A stretch of DNA of 10,513 bases, taken from NCBI GenBank assembly GCA_027083015.1, contig JALWQS010000159.1:1-10513 (forward strand), written 5' to 3'. The notes under the pieces are model-generated. The model searched no databases and had not been told where the DNA came from. It worked only from the letters and a program-made list of their open reading frames with translations. Each line of letters starts with the position of its first letter. Positions within the stretch are counted from its first letter, which is position 1. The translations under genes were made by a program, and so were the position numbers. Of the stretch, positions 6,776 through 10,513 are shown piece by piece. The DNA comes from Candidatus Woesearchaeota archaeon (GTDB lineage: Archaea; Nanobdellota; Nanobdellia; Woesearchaeales; UBA11576).

Positions 6776-9430
6776 TTATTCTATGCTTATGGGTTCTGGT
6801 GCTGGTGAAGAGAACTTTGTTGATATGATAGAACTCTTCTTGGTATAATAGAACTTAAGCACCAGTTTTTTGACAGCATCATTGAAGACGAACCATGCAA
6901 GCGCGTATGCCCACATAAGGCTTGCTAGTTTCCAGCCTATGGGTTCCATTATGCCGAATCCATACACTGCCACGATTGTTCCGATTATGCGTGTAGAGAA
7001 TGTTGCGCCGAAAAGAAGCCATGAAGGGTAAGGTTTCTTCCAGAACCATTCTTTTGTTCTTGTGTTGTATATTGTTCCATGTCCTGCGATGACCATCTTA
7101 GCAAAGAATAACGATTGGATCATCGCTATTGGCAGGCTAAGATCAAATAGTATGAATAGCAGTGTGAAAGAAGATACTACTCCGGCAACTCCTAAGAAAG
7201 TTGCCATTATGAAGCTTTCTTTTAGGTCCCAGTTGATAGGTTTTTTATCTACTACTGTATTATCATACGCTATTGATAGTATTGGGATGTCATTTAGTAA
7301 CGCCAGAACTATTATCATAACTGCTGTTAAAGGATACATATGATAGATAAGGATTGATAGCCCCATGAAGAATATTATCCTTAATGTTTCTGCGATACGG
7401 AATATGGTGTAGCTGTTCATGCGTTCAAATGTTTTTCTGGCCACATTTATCGCGTGAAGTATGAGGCTTAATCCTGGTTTTACAAGCACTAATGCGGCAG
7501 CTGCTTTTGCAGCATCTGTGGAACCGGCTACAGCTATGCCAACATCTGCTTTTCTTAATGCTGGTGCGTCATTAACTCCGTCACCGGTCATTCCTACTGC
7601 GTATTTCGCTTTCTGTAGGTGTTCTACAATAAAGTACTTATCCTCTGGAAAGACTTCTGCAAATATGTCTGTATTCTCTATAACTTTTATTATTTCTGAC
7701 TCGTGTTTCTTTATGGATCCGGCAGGTAGTTCTTGGTCAAGTTCTTCTTCAACCTTGCTGACTATATCATCGGTGAATTTTTGTATCTGTGATGCTGTCG
7801 CTTTTTTGTAGAGTTTTTTGTAGAGTGCTTCTGAGATTATCTTGCTTAGTACGACATATTCTTTGACGCTTTGGTTATTTAGCTCCCAGCGGTCGATGGT
7901 CTTATCTCCTATTTTTAGTATTCCTGCGATGTATCTGGCGACAGCTTCATGATCTCCTGTTACCATCTTTACATCTACGCCTAAGTTTTTTAGTTCTTTG
8001 ATGGCGTGTGCGGAATCTTCTCTGGGAGGGTCATACATTGCGATAAGTCCTATAGGCTTGAAATCTATATCGTTGAAATCTCTGAAAGCTACTGCCAGTG
8101 TCCTGAAGCCTTTTTCTGCGAACTCATCGACTTTTTTATTCACTTCTTGTTCGTAATCGTTATTTTTGCCGCAGAGGGATAGTATAATCTGAGGAGCACC
8201 TTTTGTCAGCACTATTTTCCTTTTTTTGTACATGACGGTTGCTTCTGTCCTTTTACTTACAGGATCGAAAGGTTTGAATTTTAGTTCTTTGACTCCTTTC
8301 AGTGTTTTATCCTGTTTTTTTAGAAGTTCAAATATTGGTTTCTCGATCGGATCTTCATTTTCTTTCTTCGATGCCATGGCAGCATATAAGATGACATCTT
8401 CTTTTGTGTTCTTTCCGAATGTGAATATGTCTTTGATTGCCATCTCATTTCTAGTGACTGTTCCTGTTTTGTCTGTGCAAAGCACGTTCATTCTTGCAAG
8501 CTCTTCGATGGTTGCTAGCCGTGTTACGATTACGTGCTTCTTGGCTAGGTCTACTGCTCCTATGGCCATAGTGACTGTTAGTACTGCTGGTAAGGCTATT
8601 GGTATGGCTGCGATTGCAAGGACTAGGGAGAATTTTATCAGTTCTAAATAATGCTCATGCCTTTCTATACCGAAAAGTAAGATAAGAAATATCATCACGA
8701 AACTCATTAGGATAAGGTAGTTTCCTACTCTTATGACTACTTTTTCAAAATGGCTTTTTGAAGCTCGTTCTGCTTTAGCGACAAGTCCTACTGTTTTTCC
8801 GAAGAAGGTATTTGACCCTGTTCCTGTGACTATGCATTTTAGTTCTCCTTGTTTGACTATGGAGTTTGAGTATGCCACATCACCTACTTTCTTGTTTACT
8901 GGTAGTGATTCCCCCGTTAGTGCTGATTCATCCACTAAGGCGAAATCTCCTTCTATGATTTTGACATCTGCTGGTATTATGCTTCCTATAGTTATTTTGA
9001 TTATGTCTCCTGGGACCAGAAGACGAGCATCTATAGTTCTCCATTCTCCGTCACGAAGGACCAATGCTTTGCGTGCTAGTTTCTGTTTGAGAAGTTTTAT
9101 GGCATTAAGTGCTTTTGATTCTTGTATATATCCTACTAAGACATTGATCAGTAACAGGACGACTATTATTATCAGTTCTTCCCATTTATGGACTAATGCT
9201 GAAAGGATGATTGCTATTTCTATCATCCAGGGGATCGGTCCCCAGAATTGTTTTAGGAATCTTGTGAGGTTTGATACTTCCTTTTCTTGTATCTCATTAT
9301 GTCCAAAACGTTTTAGGCGTGTTTCTACATCCGAAGAATTTAGTCCTTTATCTTTATCTGTATCAAAAATAGCGCTTTCTAGCTTTGCTTGCTCGATATT
9401 TCCACACCTCTTTTTATTAACCTTTTTCAT
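6776..9430 (-). CDS. P3A-type plasma-membrane proton-pumping P-type ATPase
   Basis: The 884-residue protein carries all core P-type ATPase motifs: TGES in the actuator domain (172-175), the phosphorylated Asp in DKTGT (320-324), KGAP of the nucleotide-binding domain (410-413), TGD (491-493) and TGDGVNDAP (615-623). The PIALPAV segment (277-283) and membrane Asp714 in LLND match the P3A H+-ATPase family, where the equivalent Asp carries the proton. Hydrophobic segments fit ten membrane helices: two near 63-101, two near 233-295, two near 683-722 and four from about 741 to 862. ATP hydrolysis would drive H+ out of the cell. A charged insertion of about 70 residues (510-590) lies between the TGD and TGDGVND motifs and lengthens the P domain relative to yeast/plant pumps; similar insertions occur in some prokaryotic members, from memory. 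The C-terminus is short, without a long regulatory tail. The start is uncertain: the ATG at 9430 has no good ribosome binding site, and family homology begins near residue 13. It converges with the S-layer-like gene and diverges from the next. Confidence 0.95.
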   Translation of the reverse strand: MKKVNKKRCGNIEQAKLESAIFDTDKDKGLNSSDVETRLKRFGHNEIQEKEVSNLTRFLKQFWGPIPWMIEIAIILSALVHKWEELIIIVVLLLINVLVGYIQESKALNAIKLLKQKLARKALVLRDGEWRTIDARLLVPGDIIKITIGSIIPADVKIIEGDFALVDESALTGESLPVNKKVGDVAYSNSIVKQGELKCIVTGTGSNTFFGKTVGLVAKAERASKSHFEKVVIRVGNYLILMSFVMIFLILLFGIERHEHYLELIKFSLVLAIAAIPIALPAVLTVTMAIGAVDLAKKHVIVTRLATIEELARMNVLCTDKTGTVTRNEMAIKDIFTFGKNTKEDVILYAAMASKKENEDPIEKPIFELLKKQDKTLKGVKELKFKPFDPVSKRTEATVMYKKRKIVLTKGAPQIILSLCGKNNDYEQEVNKKVDEFAEKGFRTLAVAFRDFNDIDFKPIGLIAMYDPPREDSAHAIKELKNLGVDVKMVTGDHEAVARYIAGILKIGDKTIDRWELNNQSVKEYVVLSKIISEALYKKLYKKATASQIQKFTDDIVSKVEEELDQELPAGSIKKHESEIIKVIENTDIFAEVFPEDKYFIVEHLQKAKYAVGMTGDGVNDAPALRKADVGIAVAGSTDAAKAAAALVLVKPGLSLILHAINVARKTFERMNSYTIFRIAETLRIIFFMGLSILIYHMYPLTAVMIIVLALLNDIPILSIAYDNTVVDKKPINWDLKESFIMATFLGVAGVVSSFTLLFILFDLSLPIAMIQSLFFAKMVIAGHGTIYNTRTKEWFWKKPYPSWLLFGATFSTRIIGTIVAVYGFGIMEPIGWKLASLMWAYALAWFVFNDAVKKLVLKFYYTKKSSIISTKFSSPAPEPISIE

Positions 9431-9445
9431 ACCATCATTTAAATA
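9405..9445 (-). promoter_or_regulatory. TATA box and ribosome binding site of the ATPase gene, in conflict with its ATG
   Basis: Read on the minus strand, a BRE/TATA-like gtatttaaat has its core at 9445-9438. It lies only about 10 bases before the ATG at 9430, which would put transcription start near 9416, inside the annotated coding region. A good GAGGTG site follows at 9410-9405, with an in-frame ATC at 9397-9395 seven bases later. The ATG itself has only GATGGT immediately before it. Either the TATA is not the real one, or translation begins downstream at a non-standard codon. Confidence 0.45.
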
Positions 9446-9555
9446 CTTTTCTGATTCTGAGTTTCTGGTGTTACTATGCTTCCTGTATGTTGTTCCTCAG
9501 GACTTGCTTGGTATTATGGTTTTGCGTCTTTTGCTGGTAACTGAACGATGTTTTT

Positions 9556-9652
9556 CCAAAAACCTTTTATACTCCTTTATTCTTATCTTTACCTATTTGC
9601 TTTGTTATTACATTATTGAACGATTGTTGTTTTTGTTATTATCAAAGAGGTG
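9556..9652 (+). promoter_or_regulatory. BRE/TATA promoter and ribosome binding site of the PGF-pre-PGF-type gene
   Basis: In the 228-base divergent gap, ccaaaaac (9556-9563) resembles a BRE and cttttata (9564-9571) a TATA box, predicting a start near 9594 and a leader of about 65 bases. The leader is T-rich and ends in AAAGAGGTG (9644-9652), whose 3' end lies 6 bases before the ATG at 9659. The ribosome binding site fixes that start. The rest of the gap shows nothing else convincing. Confidence 0.55.
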
Positions 9653-9658
9653 TTTTTA

Positions 9659-10513
9659 ATGGATGAATCTTCGGTTGTCTTGTCTTTGGTCTTTATCTCG
9701 TTGTTGCTTATGCCTTTTGTATCTGCTTATGGTGTGACTTTCTATAATCCTGTTCAGAATCCTGAAGATGGTCTGCTTTTTGAGAAGGTTTCTGCTGATA
9801 AGCCTTATGATATTACTCTTGATAATGATGATTTGGCTCTTAAGAAGATTACTTTTGTGGTTTCAGATGATGCGTCTACTGCTGGTATTACTGCTTATCA
9901 TCTTATGACTGTACCCACTTCTCTGCCTGAACTTGATGAGGCTTATGAGTTTGATGAGCTTAAGTATGGTGGTTTTGCTGTTCATCAGATTGAGAAGCTT
10001 GTTTTTGAGTTTGTTGTTTCTAAGGATTGGCTTACAGATAATAAGGTCTCAAGAGATTCTATTGTGTTCTATTGGTATGATTCTAAGCTTGATTCTTGGG
10101 ATGAGATGCCTGTGAAGATCATTAATGATGATGAGTCCTATGTTTATTATTCTGCAGGTATGGATCATGGAGCAAGGTATTTTGCCATCGCCAAGTCTGT
10201 TTCTGGTACTAAGGTTTCTGTTGAAACGCCTGTCGAATCTGTTGATAAATCTCAGGAAAAAGTTTCTTCTGTATCTGATAATTCTTCTGAAACTGCGTCG
10301 ACTGTTCTTGTTCCAGAACCTGAACCTGCTTTAGTTCCTTCAAAGCCTGTTCAACCAAAATCTTCTGCTCCTGAACCTGAGCTTTCTTCTGAACAGGCCT
10401 CTTCTGAAACCTCTTCATCTTCTGTATCAGGATCTGGTTCTTTAGTTTTCACATACTTATTTTATGGCGTTCTTATTCTTGTATTATTGATCTTTGTATT
10501 TTATGCTATCAAC
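9659..10513 (+). CDS. PGF-pre-PGF-type surface protein, 3' end cut by window
   Basis: The frame runs open from ATG at 9659 to the last base, giving 285 residues. Residues 1-23 are a signal peptide (hydrophobic core, FVSA cleavage) with an unusual acidic start, MDESS. Residues 25-178 match the archaeal PGF-pre-PGF domain pattern: a strand with E-K-L-x-F-E-F-V-V-S-K-D-W-L, then S-I-V-F-Y-W-Y...W-D-E-M-P, and a final Y-Y-S-A-G-M...Y-F-A-I-A block that corresponds to the usual GFSxFAI. A Ser/Pro/Glu-rich linker of about 80 residues (180-260) follows, likely a wall-spanning stalk, then a hydrophobic helix from about 262 that runs off the window. In archaea this domain is found in exported proteins, sometimes with a PGF-CTERM sorting tail. 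None can be judged here because the C-terminus is missing. It diverges from the ATPase gene and has its own promoter. Domain assignment is by pattern memory and is fairly confident; specific function is unknown. Confidence 0.85.
   Translation, partial: MDESSVVLSLVFISLLLMPFVSAYGVTFYNPVQNPEDGLLFEKVSADKPYDITLDNDDLALKKITFVVSDDASTAGITAYHLMTVPTSLPELDEAYEFDELKYGGFAVHQIEKLVFEFVVSKDWLTDNKVSRDSIVFYWYDSKLDSWDEMPVKIINDDESYVYYSAGMDHGARYFAIAKSVSGTKVSVETPVESVDKSQEKVSSVSDNSSETASTVLVPEPEPALVPSKPVQPKSSAPEPELSSEQASSETSSSSVSGSGSLVFTYLFYGVLILVLLIFVFYAIN

Noticed and set aside
6776..9430. Horizontal acquisition of the ATPase, suggested by codon use unlike its neighbours
   Set aside because: The difference is explained by the plus-strand T skew acting on a gene of the opposite orientation. 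No other mark of transfer (direct repeats, tRNA, integrase) is visible.
9476..9544. 22-residue open frame in the divergent gap
   Set aside because: Only a weak GGTG precedes it, no promoter is placed for it, and it has no recognisable motif.
8733..9659. 308-codon plus-strand open frame antisense to the ATPase, with shorter ones at 7062, 7461 and 8226
   Set aside because: They lie opposite a gene with every P-type ATPase motif intact. Low-complexity Ser/Thr/Phe-rich translations and lack of ribosome binding sites fit shadow frames produced by the strand skew.
9516..9659. Possible 47-residue hydrophobic protein whose stop overlaps the next start (TAATG)
   Set aside because: There is no ribosome binding site before its ATG, the predicted promoter of the next gene lies inside it, and T-rich DNA translates to Leu/Phe by chance. 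It would deserve a look only if conserved in relatives.

Overview
The window looks like a piece of an archaeal genome, probably from the DPANN/Woesearchaeota side of the tree. That placement is inference, with no search run. The evidence is a BRE/TATA promoter (5191-5205) upstream of an S-layer-like gene, T-run terminators instead of GC hairpins, a truncated protein of the archaeal PGF-pre-PGF type, CARDB/NEW3-type surface proteins, and GGAGG/GAGGTG-type ribosome binding sites.

Layout: (1) 3-1292, the 3' part of a gene for a collagen-like protein. It has two Cys-loop plus Gly-X-Y modules followed by a C-terminal region that reads like an outer-membrane-type beta-barrel. (2) 1350-5078, a 1242-residue secreted protein with a signal peptide, a chain of Ig/PKD-like domains, nine tandem Ca-binding-type Cys repeats (3789-4706) and a C-terminal beta-sandwich domain. 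(3) 5079-5299, a gap with a terminator, a strong TATA box, a perfect inverted repeat over the predicted transcription start and a possible hairpin touching the ribosome binding site. (4) 5300-6652, a type I membrane-anchored S-layer-like protein (signal peptide, S-layer-type domain, CARDB-like domain, NEW3-like domain, transmembrane helix, acidic tail). (5) 6776-9430 on the minus strand, a complete P3A-type (plasma-membrane H+) P-type ATPase. (6) 9659 to the window end, the 5' part of a PGF-pre-PGF-type surface protein, cut inside its transmembrane helix.

Four of the five genes encode exported or surface-anchored, beta-rich proteins, so this is a cell-envelope locus. The last domain of the large repeat protein resembles the first domain of the S-layer-like protein, which suggests the two may dock or share a lattice. 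The ATPase is a proton pump in the same membrane, with no obvious functional tie to the others.

The most notable points are: a beta-barrel-like domain on a collagen stalk in an apparent archaeon; a Ca-repeat array with near-identical DNA units and signs of higher-order duplication; a pseudoknot-capable inverted repeat at the S-layer-like gene's start site; an ATPase whose TATA box and ribosome binding site point to an in-frame ATC instead of the ATG; and a T-over-A skew of the plus strand that persists whichever strand is coding.
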